The translations under genes and the position numbers were made by a program. A DNA stretch of 64,000 nucleotides. Origin: Agrocybe praecox. Taxonomy: Eukaryota > Basidiomycota > Agaricomycetes > Agaricales > Agrocybaceae. The notes below the pieces were generated by a model that worked only from the letters and a program-made list of their open reading frames with translations, ran no database searches and had not been told where the DNA came from. Below are positions 34,641 to 46,400 of this stretch, piece after piece (the stretch's first letter is position 1; every line of letters begins with the position of its first letter). The DNA is taken from assembly GCA_964017145.1 (NCBI GenBank), contig OZ024851.1:1550001-1614000 (forward strand), read 5' to 3'.

Positions 34641-35231
34641 TGTACTGTAGTATACACAATAAAACAAAACAAAAAATTTATGAATTTTATATGTTTTAAG
34701 AAGGATGCACCAAAATGGCAGTAACTGCCAAATTGGGAAGAGCCATCTCAAAACATAGTTCGCTTTTTTTTCTATCTAATCTAATCTAGGCTACAAAATA
34801 TATATGTGAAATAAATATAGTACAAAATTGATCATATCATAATTAAAAATAGCGCAGCGCCCAAAAGAATATTATAATGTCCAAAAATAACACGTCATCC
34901 AGTTTCGCTTTTGCGCATCCATCCCGTCATGTCTCTTTTTGGTGGGGCAAAGGGTGCCAAAAAATCAGCATTAATTATCTGATCCTAACCTCCCAACAAG
35001 CGCCTCAAACCACCCATCCATTCTTTCGTTATTGCCTAAATACTGCAAAAATGGCCAAATCATGCATTGTTTATATATGTTTGACTAAGGCATCTACCAA
35101 TTCCACCCACTCAGCCCTTATGGCCACTCTGGTGTGCTTTATAAGCACTCATATGTCACTGCCCACCCTGATGTATGAGCCTTGTCAGTCAACTGCCCAG
35201 GTTTCATGTATGAGGTTAACTGCTAGAGGTG
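34640..35231 (-). repeat. Right subterminal arm of element II
   Basis: Inverted copy of 20360-20950, ending in the TIR before the AATAGCA duplication. Confidence 0.88.
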
Positions 35232-38118
35232 AATAGCAAGGGCTAAACATCGGCGGGTGATAGCGACGCGCTCGGCGGCGCAGCTCACAAAGCACCTGGG
35301 TCCACTAACATAATGGAGGACGGTGATGATACGATTGATCAAGCAGAGGAAGCCGTGAATGCTGTTCCCCAGTATCTGGGCCCGGAGAATAACATGGACA
35401 ACCTCCAACAGGCACATTGGGAGGATTCACAACGCGCCAAACGTCCCGCCTGTGATATGTTCTACAACAGATATGTTCGGGTTGTGCATACCAATGGTTT
35501 GCATAACCTTGCCATGGTCCATTGTCTTTGCCACGGGGAGAAGCAACTTATAATTGACCTTCTGTTTAACCGCCTGGTCCCCGCGAGTTTTGAGCAAGTC
35601 AAAACATTATTCACCACACATGTTCTCGACTATTTTTGACTTAGCAATCTCGAATTGAAAGCCTCCACCTACCATTTTCACAATTTACTGCGGCGCCTAA
35701 CGGCGCCCATGGCACCATCCCAGGTGTTGGATCTCTATGCTGTTTTCAGAAGAATGTCTCGACTTTGGCGTTGGACAAAAAAACTCAAATGGGCGGGATA
35801 TGGATGCCACAGTAAAAAGGTGGCTGATATACAAGACACAGAACTGGCAATATTTTGTGTTGCATGCCCTCAAACAGATACAAAAAACAAAAATGTTGCG
35901 GATAATTGGCAGGATGATGAAAATGCATGGGTATACAAAAGTGTTCTTGTAGCTGATGGTAATTTCAAGGCAGACCATGTAAAGGCCAAAGCTCCATCAC
36001 AAGATGTATGGCTTTCAGAAGGCACAGGTATGGACCCCAAACGCTCAACATACTGGGCATTCCTCAAGACCGCTCTGGAAAGGTTGACTGTAAGTAACAC
36101 TCCTTGATTGGCGCTGCTCGGCGGCGCCTGGAACGCCGCATATTGATTATTAAATCACAGAAAGCACCATGTGAAAATACCTTTCGAGCAATAATGAATA
36201 CTCTACTGGCTTCAAAGGTCTGCAATGTGACTGGCAAGGTTGCCATGGCTTGCGTGTGTCATGGCTGTTACTGTCCTGGTTCTTTGGTTGACTTGTATCA
36301 CAGAGAACAACAAAAAAATGTTGACTTCGCACTACTGCAAGCAATAAAGAATGTCAATCCCAAGCAAGGTGTCCTCCTTATTTATGATATTGCATGCCAG
36401 TATTTCATCCATCTGAAGGAACACATTGGGACTAAGCTTCCTGAAGATCTTACCATTGAAAGTGCAATTGGCCTCTTTCACGTACACGCTCATAAAGATG
36501 AATGTTTCTTCCGCTTCGCAACATCTTTCATCCAAGGCGCCGCCATTTGTGATGGTGAAATACTGGAATCCCTGTGGTCGATTCTCAATGCCATTTCACA
36601 TGCAATACATACAGCAATGTTGGCCCATCATGCAGAAATGCTTGATGACCATGCCTGTGACTCCAATCACAAGAAGATGCTTGCCATGATCATTACTCTG
36701 TGCAAAAAATTCCAGGTCGCCGACAAAACCTGCCAGGAGCAAAAAGAAGACTATGAAAAGCAGTCAAATGCCATGGCTACTGAGGTTGTTGCAGAATGGC
36801 ACAGAGAGGTTGTGCATGCCGAGCAAACTTGAAACATCAACCAAGCAGCAATGGACATATACATGGCAAGGGTACAACCTCCAGTGCCACTCCCATCAGC
36901 ACCACTACAAGGTGGCGATCGTACCCTTCTTCAGTCATATTTTGATCTTGCAATTATAGTAGAAAGAGCTCAGTGAGTCCTGCACAATATTTATTTTTGC
37001 ATATTAATTTCATTGAGTCTTGTAGAACCAAAATTAAACTATCTGACAGACTCTACTCTAAACAGCCCAGGGAAGAACTGCGACATAAAATAGAGGAACT
37101 GCGCTTAACTCTGCAGGGATTATTACTTCAACTAGCACAACTACAGCAGAAAGCTGGAGTTGCAGAAATTCCCAGACCTGGTGCTACACCTACACCACAA
37201 GATGCAAATATTTTTGATTGGGAAGATGTCGCCGACGAGAGTGGCGCCGAGGATGATCCTGAACTTGACATAACCCACCTGCCAATTGTGGCAGATGCAA
37301 CATATCCTGAAAATCGCCGCCTGGTGATGCCTTCAAATCACAATGCAGATCCTGTGTATGAAGAAGCAGAGCTTGCTGTTCACCAACAACAAGCAGCAAG
37401 TGAACTCAATCATCTCAGGGACTTGATTGCTGAAAAGTCTTTTCAATACTCTGGTGTTATTCGTGTTGGACGCAAACACATGAAATTACGTTCACGCAAT
37501 TTGATACGGCAAATTAACCACCAAATTGCCATTCATTGCTCTGCATATAATATGTGCCACAAAAAAATGATTCTCCTTGGTGCCGACACTGTGTTACTCA
37601 CAGAAAGGTTCAAAGTACTCACGAAAGATGATATCAAATCCAGTACAGCAATTCTTAATCCTAACACACCAGGTTCAACACAAGTAAAAGTGTCCTGGAT
37701 ATGGCAAAGCATTAGAACACGCATTTTACCTCCACAGGCACCCCAAGAGGCGCCGTCAGAGGCAGGGAGTGAAGCTGATCCTATGTCTGTTATGGAATGT
37801 GAGCTATTATTTTCTTTCCTGTGTCATTGAGAGCTAATATATAAAGAAGTCAAACATGTCCATTGGTTACATGCACGAGCTCAAGCAGATAGATGGAGGG
37901 AAGAAAAGGTGCTTGTTACCTACGAAATGCAATGGACAGTGCGGTCATTTTTAAACAAGAGTCACACTTGGAGACGGTATTTAGCGGAAGACGGCGGCGC
38001 ACATTCGCCCGGTGCCCATGGGTATGCTGATCGACAGGCTACCACGTGGCGTGCCATGGCTGTCCTGGCTGATCGGGAGTTTCGATCTACCAATAAGAAT
38101 TATGTATCACCTTTGTAA
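35232..38118 (+). pseudogene. KDZ transposase (Kyakuja-like), 3' part, downstream of element II
   Basis: Continues the frame of 19436-20359 after the duplicated AATAGCA. In order: VVHTNGLHNLAMVHCLCHG; TYHFHNLLRRLT; ELAIFCVACPQ; VLVADGNFKADHVKAK; an intron at about 36090-36161; CHGCYCPGSLVDLYHREQQK; LLIYDIACQYFIHLKEHIG; LFHVHAHKDECFFRF; GEILESLWSILN; and helical C-terminal exons to VKHVHWLHARAQADRWREEK. These correspond to KDZ core motifs, nearer the Kyakuja type (DGNF, YDIACQ) than the DANF type of element II. In-frame stops lie at 35244 (TAA), about 35637 (TGA) and about 36829 (TGA); 37828 (TGA) may instead fall in an intron. The gene is dead. Confidence 0.8.
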
Positions 38119-38219
38119 TTGACAGTAACTTCCCACGCCGAAGCAAATTTAATCTTATTGACATCAATCTCTTTTTTCTTTATCTATTTTCTCTTTCCTG
38201 CCCCATTGTAGAGTGATCC

Positions 38220-40039
38220 ATGTCTCCAAAAGACCTCATTCGATCATTTTTGCCATTCAACTTGCAGCACAGGCAGGCTGACAACGAAATGTATCGAGAT
38301 GTTCAAGAGTGCATCTATTACGGCGAGTCACAGTGCCGGGCCATCCTGGCTGGCATACTGTGGGCCACATCTTGCAATGTTAAATGGATGCAGCTTTACC
38401 TCCAAACGGAACTTGTAAGCCTTATCTCTATAGTGTCATATTACAAAACATTCATAGATCTATAGCACATCATAACCTCCTATATTGGGATAATGACTGC
38501 TGTTGGTCGCGTGGTTGATATCCCACTGGTGATACGTTCCCTGGTTGATGGTTTATTAGTATTAAGGCCGGAACATCTGCCTGTCTCTTTTGAATCCGAA
38601 TTTGTGCAAATCATTGAGGCCGGAATGGGCGAAGGATTTGGCAAGGTGGTCCAGAAGTATCAACTGCAGTGGTGGACTGCATCCAAGGAACCTGGAAGAA
38701 ATTGGCTGCTGACATGCGAGAATATATTCGATTGTGTGGATCATTATACCAAGGAACTCGAAATTGAAGAACGTTCTCAATCCTTGATAATCATAGTTCC
38801 CAATCCCCAACTCTCAGCAGAGCATCTTGGCGGCGCCGTGGGCGGCACTGGCAACAGCACAAATGCGACCTATAGGAAAATTGCCACACACTCTACCCAA
38901 CATCTAAAGGATTTACTCATTGTTGTCAATGGTCAGCGGCGCGCAAAGGAGGCAAAGGTTCAAGTTGCAGCACGTCAAACTGCCACATTGTATCTGCTTC
39001 TGGAAACAATCATGCACAAGGAAACACTTGACATGCCGGCGCCAGGACCCATCAATAGGAATGAAAAAGGTGCAACCACATTGAAGATCATGCAAAAGAG
39101 CAAATCCCTTTTCAATTCCGGAAAGGATAAAATACCAGCAGAGCAGCAATGGTCATTTGGAACATACTTGACGTGCTGGGACTGGTGCACATTCCAGGCC
39201 AAGAGTTACGTACAGGATAAAATACAACCCTCACTTTCGATAGTCTGTCTGGTGATGATACAATCGGTGGCGTACCAGAGGATATCACTTCAGACTTTGA
39301 AGGAGATGGCGCCGCCGGTTGCGCCACCGATGCCAATGCTCCCATCCCCGATAACACTGTTCCTTCCCAGAGTTCAAAGTTCTATTCAGCACGATCAACG
39401 CTTAAACTGCCAAGTGATTTCAATGCACGCAAGGAGTATCTGTCCGCACACCCACAGGAAAAGGATGAGGCGGACAAAGCTTGGGTGGCAAACAAGTCAA
39501 AATGGGATACGAATGGGATATACATTGGGCAAAGGACTGCACCACACACCAGTGACAACATCACCAACGCCTACAGGGCACCATCTGGCGGCGCCAATTT
39601 GGTGACCAGTGTCACCATGGATCATGTATCTCTAGCTGCTTTTAACAGTCCCCAGCCACGCATATCGAATAGTCTGGCAGTGTTGTACAGCAGCGACACT
39701 GATTCAGATGACAGTTGGATGTCCTCTCCTCCTCATTCAGTGGTTGATGAACCTGCTGGGATGTCGCTTGCTGAACTTTTCAGTGACCACAGTAGTGATG
39801 GGGGCAGTTTTTCATCCAGTGTAGGCAATAGTTCTGTTGAAGATCTTCAGAACCTGCCCAGACTTGCCGATTTGTATGGAACAAGCAGCACCGAGGGCGA
39901 TGACAATAGCTCAAGCAGCGCCAGCAGCAGCGCTAGTCCCATGCCTACCTATACCGCTGCAGACTTTGACTTTGTCTCTGAACATGTGTTTGATGAAGAA
40001 AATCTGCGAATGGCGTCAAATGATTCAGGAAGTGACTGA
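38220..40039 (+). CDS. Accessory protein of KDZ cluster V with acidic tail
   Basis: Exon 1 from 38220 (MSPKDLIRSFLPFNLQHRQA) to about 38414; an intron ends at 38464; exon 2 reads VIRSLVDGLLVLRPEHLPVS and LQWWTASKEPGRNWLLTCEN. A short intron at about 39184-39240 (GTGCAC to GATAG) restores the frame that reads GGVPEDITSDFEG, then a Ser/Asp-rich acidic C-terminus ending ASNDSGSD at 40039. The gene starts only about 100 bp after the split transposase and runs in the same direction. No known enzyme motif is seen. The long acidic serine tail suggests a regulatory or chromatin-contact role, which is inference only. Confidence 0.5.
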
Positions 40040-40815
40040 TGTATATAAACTTTGAATGTATCCATAAATATTTTTTTTAGCTTATAACATTGATAAGGAC
40101 GGTTTCATGCAGTTGAAGCATTCCCATTTATACTTGAGAAACAGCACTGCTCCAGGCACCATCGTACAAATTGAAGCATACCATTTGTTTTCCATTCAGG
40201 ATATATCCCCATTTATACATAGGCATTCAAACTGGCAAAATACCCGTTCATATATATATATTCATGTGATAATGTGAAAGGTCAAACAAAACCGCCTAAT
40301 TAGCGCCTGCGGCGCTTAATTGACAGCCTCCTATTTTACACAATAATTGTGGGGTCATCACCTCATGTGAGATGTTCCCCCAAGCAGCAAAATGCATATT
40401 CAATGGCGGCGCAAAGCGGGGGGCAATGTAGTGCATTTAGTGCCGCCGGGCGGCGCCTCTTCTTGCGATTTAAATACCATCTCCACCTGGCACTGAAAGC
40501 AATAGGTTTACATCCTGATTGTTGTTACAATTAATGACCATGTCCAACAACAGTGCACCAAGGTTGTTTCAGTCTCACACCCAGCGGCGCTATGAATACA
40601 ATTGGAACCAATAGTCAAAATGTATAGCTTTTGTAAGCACATACCAAGTTCCTTTTTAAGCCCTACGGCGACCCGCGGTTGGAAGAATACTTTGGATCCG
40701 TGTCATATGAAGCAGTGTTTTGCCCGCTGGTTCACATCTTATGGTGCATTGTAGTGTACTTACCTGGGAGGCCATAAGGTCGTTATAATGCATAATCCCT
40801 CGGACTCTTCGACAA
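40040..40815. other. Non-coding interval, presumed right side of cluster V
   Basis: No gene supported. Contains GGCGCC-rich bits typical of cluster V (last at about 40453). I could not identify terminal repeats pairing with the 12.5-13.0 kb side. Confidence 0.4.
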
Positions 40816-40816
40816 G

Positions 40817-42380
40817 TTGATCATACATGGGCAAGGGTAATTACCGTACAAGTATAATTATATATAAACCTTGAGCATGGATAATTGCACTGCTTGTTGC
40901 CAATCATTATCCGTGCCCGTCTCTTATTTTTGGTCTATTATCCATTTTGACGCATTCCTCGCATCATTCATTCATTCTTTGTCCTATTATTCATCACTCC
41001 TTCTATTTTCCATCAATTATCCATGGTACAGGCCCGGACCTCGCATTTATGTGCTCCACGCTCATTATTCATCAATTATTCATTAGTTATTCATCACCGG
41101 ATCTCCTCCTATGTCCAATAAAAAACATACAAAAACATTCCCAGGTTCCTTATTAGAAAAAGAAAAACATACTAGCATGGCCCCATGTATTCATCCAGTC
41201 CTTTCAATGCCATATTTACACCACACTTGACGCCCTGAGACCTAGAGGGCTTTAATCCAACTATAAACGGTCATTATCTGAAAATTGTGCATCCAGACAG
41301 GTATAAATATTCAAATTTCAGAAAGGAATCTGTATAAATTGGAGTTGGAGGTACATATAATTCTTTCAAGTGTTATTTAATGTAATACATGTATATTACA
41401 TCCCTCAGTAGGTTCAAAATATGCTGAAGAGCAGTTTTGGAGTAAAAGTATGACGACGCACAAGAAAGGCCTGATGCGAAGTACTTTCCATATGCAGGCC
41501 GGCGCTGTTATTTATACTGACATCAGTTAGTTCTGGATTGACCAAGGTATATTCCACAAAGTATAGATTTACTTGAAAGAGAATTAGGTACTTAAATATG
41601 TTATTATATCTAGGCCAGTGAGTGTCCTTGTATACCTATATCTGCACTCATGTTTTCATTTTTCTATCTTCAGGTTCGCAGTGGGTTTCAGTTTGAATTT
41701 CACTGGGAAAGATTTTATTTTATTTTGCTCATTTTTCTAAAAATCTCAGGGCCTCATGTATGACTATGTGTCTTTTTATCTTTCTACGTTCATTGTATTG
41801 CTTTTGATGAAAATTTCCGTCCTGAATGCGACTTCGAATGCAATTCAATCGGAGATCAAATATGAATGATTCACAGGTGCAAGTTCAATCTGAGCTCGAA
41901 CTGTGTAATTCCGTGGGATGGCAATCGATAGATATTGATGATGCAAATGAATGATCAATGAATAATGACGGGCACAGATATCCATAAGCATTTAAAGTGA
42001 ATGGATTATGTGGACCCAAGGATAATACACAGGAAATGGATAACCGGCGTGCATGCAAAATGTAGGGCAATATAAAAATAGTGTAGCGAGCGATGGATTA
42101 CCGGGTGATCATGAATAAATGGTGCCCAAGGATAATACAAAGGTAATGAAAAACCGGGCAGGACAAATGAGTGGTTATGGATAAGTGAGACCCATGGATA
42201 ATGAAGAGGAAAATGCATCCAATGTATTATGTGCATGATTATGGGCCGCTTACAAAGAAATATGGACGATGGATAGCGAGAAGGGAACGAATTATCACAA
42301 TGGGGAGCTAATAGTCAATGGGAAAGCCGTAACTACGGTTATTGATTACATGGACAAGTCCACTGCCCATGTATGAGCAA
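40817..42380. mobile_element. Non-coding TIR element with ATTATCCATG-like subterminal motifs
   Basis: Left end TTGATCATACATGGGCA (40817-40833) is matched in inverted orientation at 42364-42380 (TTGCTCATACATGGGCA in reverse complement). Between about 40875-41100 the motif ATTATCCATG or ATTATTCATC recurs many times; from about 41930-42260 its complement (CATGGATAAT, CCAAGGATAATAC) recurs, so the two halves mirror each other. The AT-rich middle has no gene. The outer target duplication is not resolved (ACTCT is shared nearby). The TCATACATG in the tip resembles the tips of elements I and II. Confidence 0.6.
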
Positions 42381-43400
42381 TTTTACTCTAAGTCCTTAGG
42401 TTTATGTATAAACAAGGCATTATTAGGTGCTGCAAGAGCGTAAACCCCAAATTCTGACAATATATACCAACCCCTGGCCCTAGCCAAATCCCTGACCTGG
42501 CCAACTCCCACCCTCTGCATGGCAAACACCACTTTCTCCACAAAGACGGGTGTGAGGGCTTCGTCTTTGTTCTTCTCGAAGACTGCTCTTGTCGCGTTAT
42601 GGGAAGACAAAGCCCCGCCGCCACCTGAGCCAAACAGAGTTGAACCACTTGCTCAGCGCCATATCTGCCTCTGGCACGCCGCTCTCGCTGGCGACAGAGT
42701 AACGCGTAAATATTTGAAATTGGCATAAGAATTAAGTACACGCATTTCACCTGCGCGGTCAAGGTCGTTTGTGCTCCTTGCTAGACTCTAGTAAGTAAGT
42801 ACTTAGTCCAATCATCTCAGCTCGTCTAAATCCCATTCCTTGTACAGGTACATATGTACATGCATAGTACTTACACGTATCCATCATCCAAGATCAGTTT
42901 CAGTTGGTTGTTATCGCTCACATTAATACTATACTTATTTTGACTGACTAACCGACTCGGAGTGACTGAACTTCAATTGAAGTGACCAATTGCGAGTGCA
43001 CAGACCTCACTGACATCTTTTAGTCTGTTTTCCTATCAGACATCAGAGTTATGATATCATCATCTAGTATGAGAACCTGTTCAAACTTCGATTAATTGTT
43101 GATTCTTCTAGATTTGCTGTGTCATTTTGGTGGTAAATAATGAGAGCAATGTACGAGTCTGATATCGCGAAGTTACTACTGGGTAAAAATGGAAGGAACA
43201 TAAATAACCTATAACATTACACTTGGTGTAAAGGTTACCTCATTCGATGCGTCGTCATCCTGAATCTGCACGGAAGAAATTCAGATCATTAAACATTGAC
43301 GCACAGAATGTATGGAATTATGACACACATCTCCATCTTGGGAGCTTTCGCTGCCTGGTAAGAGCTGGTATCCCACGGGACCCCAAAATTTGAAAGTGAA
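42381..43400. other. Interval without a supported gene
   Basis: Open frames exist on both strands at 42383-42760, one reading VEKVVFAMQRVGVGQVRDLA on the minus strand, which could be a gene fragment, but no splice context or family is recognisable. The remainder is AT-rich. Confidence 0.4.
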
Positions 43401-46400
43401 CATATAATGTCCGGGAAGCAGGTCAGCATGAGATCAGCAATATATATGGCATTACGCACCTCCTAAGATTTGGAAATGTCGGAAAAGCATGTCAGTGTGA
43501 GTTCAGCAATAAGGGATCGCATTACGCACTCTCTAAGAGTTGAAAATATCCGAAAACCATGTCAGTGTGAGTTCAGCAATAAGGGATCGCATTACGCACT
43601 CTCTAAGAGTTGGAAATGTCGGAAAAGCATGTCAGTGTTAGTTCAGCAATAAGAAATCACGTTACGCACTCTCTAAGAGTTGGAAATATCCGAAAAGCAT
43701 GTCAATGTGAGTTCAGCAATAAGGGATTGCATTACGCACTCTCTAAGAGTTGGAAATGTTGGAAAAGCATGTCAGCGTGAGTTCAGCAATAAGGGATGAT
43801 ATTACGCACTTCCTAAGAGTTGGAAATGTCGGAAAACCATGTCAGTGTGAGTTCAGCAATAATGGATTGCATTACGCACGGGCTAAGAGTTGGAAATATC
43901 CGAAAAGCATGTCAGTGTGAGTTCAGCAATAAGGGATTGCATTACGCACTCTCTAAGAGTTGGAAATATCCGAAAAGCATGTCAGTGTGAGTTCAGAAAT
44001 AAGGGATCACATTACGCACTTCCTAAGAGTTGGAAATGTCAGAAAAGCATGTCAGTGTGAGTTCAGCAATAAGGGATTGCATTACGCACAAACTAAGAGT
44101 TGGAAATATCCGAAAAGCATGTCAGTGTGAGTTCAGAAATAAGGGATCACATTACGCACTTCCTAAGAGTTGGAAATGTCAGAAAAGCATGTCAGTGTGA
44201 GTTCAGCAATAAGGGATCATATTACGCACGGCCTAAGAGTTGGAAATATCGGAAAAGAATGTCAGTGTGAGTTCAGAAATAAGGGATGATATTACACACT
44301 TCCTAAGAGTTGGAAATGTCGGGAAAGCATGTCAGTATGAGTTCAGCAATAAGGGATCGTATTACGCACTCTCTAAGAGTTGGAAATGTTGGAAAAGCAT
44401 GTCAGTGTGAGTTCAGCAATAAGGGATCGCATTACGCACTCTCTAAGAGTTGGAAATGTCGGAAAAGCATGTCAGTGTTAGTTCAGCAATAAGGAATCAC
44501 ATTACACACTCTCTAAGAGTTGGAAATATCCGAAAAGCATGTCAGTGTGAGTTCAGCAATAAGGGATTGCATTACGCACTCTCTAAGAGTTGGAAATGTT
44601 GGAAAAGCATGTCAGCGTGAGTTCAGCAATAAGGGATGATATTACGCACTTCCTAAGAGTTGGAAATGTCGGAAAACCATGTCAGTGTGAGTTCAGCAAT
44701 AATGGATTGCATTACGCACGGGCTAAGAGTTGGAAATGTCAGAAAAGCATGTCAGTGTGAGTTCAGCAATAAGGGATCATATTACGCACGGCCTAAGAGT
44801 TGGAAATATCGGAAAAGAATGTCAGTGTGAGTTCAGAAATAAGGGATGATATTACACACTTCCTAAGAGTTGGAAATGTCGGGAAAGCATGTCAGTATGA
44901 GTTCAGCAATAAGGGATCGTATTACGCACAGGCTAAGAGTTGGAAATATCCGAAAAGCATGTCAGTGTGAGTTCACAAATAAGGGATGATATTACGCACT
45001 TCCTAAGAGTTGGAAATGTCAGAAAACCATGTCAGTGTGAGTTCAGCAATAAGGGATTGTATTACGCACTAACTAAGAGTTGGAAATGTCGGAAAAGCAT
45101 GTCAGTGTGAGTTCAGCAATAAGGGATCGTATTACGCACAGGCTAAGAGTTGGAAATGTCCGAAAACCATGTCAATGTGAGTTCAGCAATAAGGGATTGC
45201 ATTACGCACAAACTAAGAGTTGGAAATATCCGAAAAGCATGTCAGTGTGAGTTCAGCAATAAGGGATTGCATTACGCACTAACTAAGAGTAGGAAATGTT
45301 GGAAAAGCATGTCAGTGTGAGTTCAGCAATAAGGAATCACATTACGCACTCTCTAAGAGTTGGAAATATCCGAAAAGCATGTCAGTGTGAGTTCAGCAAT
45401 AAGGGATCGCATTACGCACTCTCTAAGAGTTGGAAATGTCGGAAAAGCATGTCAGTGTTAGTTCAGCAATAAGGAATCACATTACACACTCTCTAAGAGT
45501 TGGAAATATCCGAAAAGCATGTCAGTGTGAGTTCAGCAATAAGGGATTGCATTACGCACTAACTAAGAGTTGGGAATGTTGGAAAAGCATGTCAGTGTGA
45601 GTTCAGCAATAAGGGATCGCATTACGCACGAGCTAAGAGTTGGAAATATCCGAAAAGCATGTCAGTGTGAGTTCAGCAATAAGAGATCGCATTACGCACT
45701 CTCTAAGAGTTGGAAATGTTGGAAAAGCATGTCAGCGTGAGTTCAGCAATAAGGGATGATATTACGCACTTCCTAAGAGTTGGAAATGTCGGAAAACCAT
45801 GTCAGTGTGAGTTCAGCAATAATGGATTGCATTACGCACGGGCTAAGAGTTGGAAATATCCGAAAAGCATGTCAGTGTGAGTTCAGCAATAAGGGATTGC
45901 ATTACGCACTAACTAAGAGTAGGAAATGTCGGAAAAGCTTGTCAGTGTGAGTTCAGCAATAAGGGATCGTATTACACACGGGCTAAGAGTTGGAAATGTC
46001 GGAAAAGCATGTCAGTGTGAGTTCAGCAATAAGGGATTGCATTACGCACTTCCTAAGAGTTGGAAATGTCGGAAAAGCATGTCAGCGTGAGTTCAGCAAT
46101 AAGGGATCGCATTACGCACGGACTAAGAGTTGGAAATATCCGAAAACCATGTCAATGTGAGTTCAGCAATAAGGGGTTGCATTACGCACGGGCTAAGAGT
46201 TGGAAATGTCGGAAAAGCATGTCAGCGTGAGTTCAGCAATAAGGGATCGCATTACGCACGAGCTAAGAGTTGGAAATGTCGGAAAAGCATGTCAGTGTGA
46301 GTTCAGCAATAAGGGATCACATTACGCACGGGCTAAGAGTTGGAAATATCCGAAAAGCATGTCAGCATGAGTTCAGCAATAAGGGATCGCATTACGCACG

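Larger units (their letters stand above)
20360..35231. mobile_element. Element II: 14.9-kb KDZ transposon with 7-bp target duplication
   Basis: AATAGCA is directly duplicated at 20353-20359 and 35232-35238. The ends are inverted copies (CAGCCTTAGCAGTTAG left; CACCTCTAGCAGTTAA in reverse complement right), then TCATACATGAAACCTGGGCA. Arms of about 570-640 bp are inverted copies of each other and of those of element I. The interior carries a KDZ transposase (22135-25984), a 100-aa basic protein (28108-28519), a 693-aa protein with an RNase H1 N-terminal-like domain (28821-31076) and a 775-aa helical protein (31529-34065). It inserted into the coding sequence of another KDZ transposase. Confidence 0.88.

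Noticed and set aside
12465..40815. Terminal repeats and target duplication for cluster V
   Set aside because: I compared both presumed edges and found no convincing inverted ends, so cluster V is described as a gene cluster and not given element boundaries.
42383..42762. Minus-strand open frame reading VEKVVFAMQRVGVGQVRDLA
   Set aside because: It looks somewhat protein-like, but opposite-strand frames are equally open, no family is recognised and no flanking exons could be joined.
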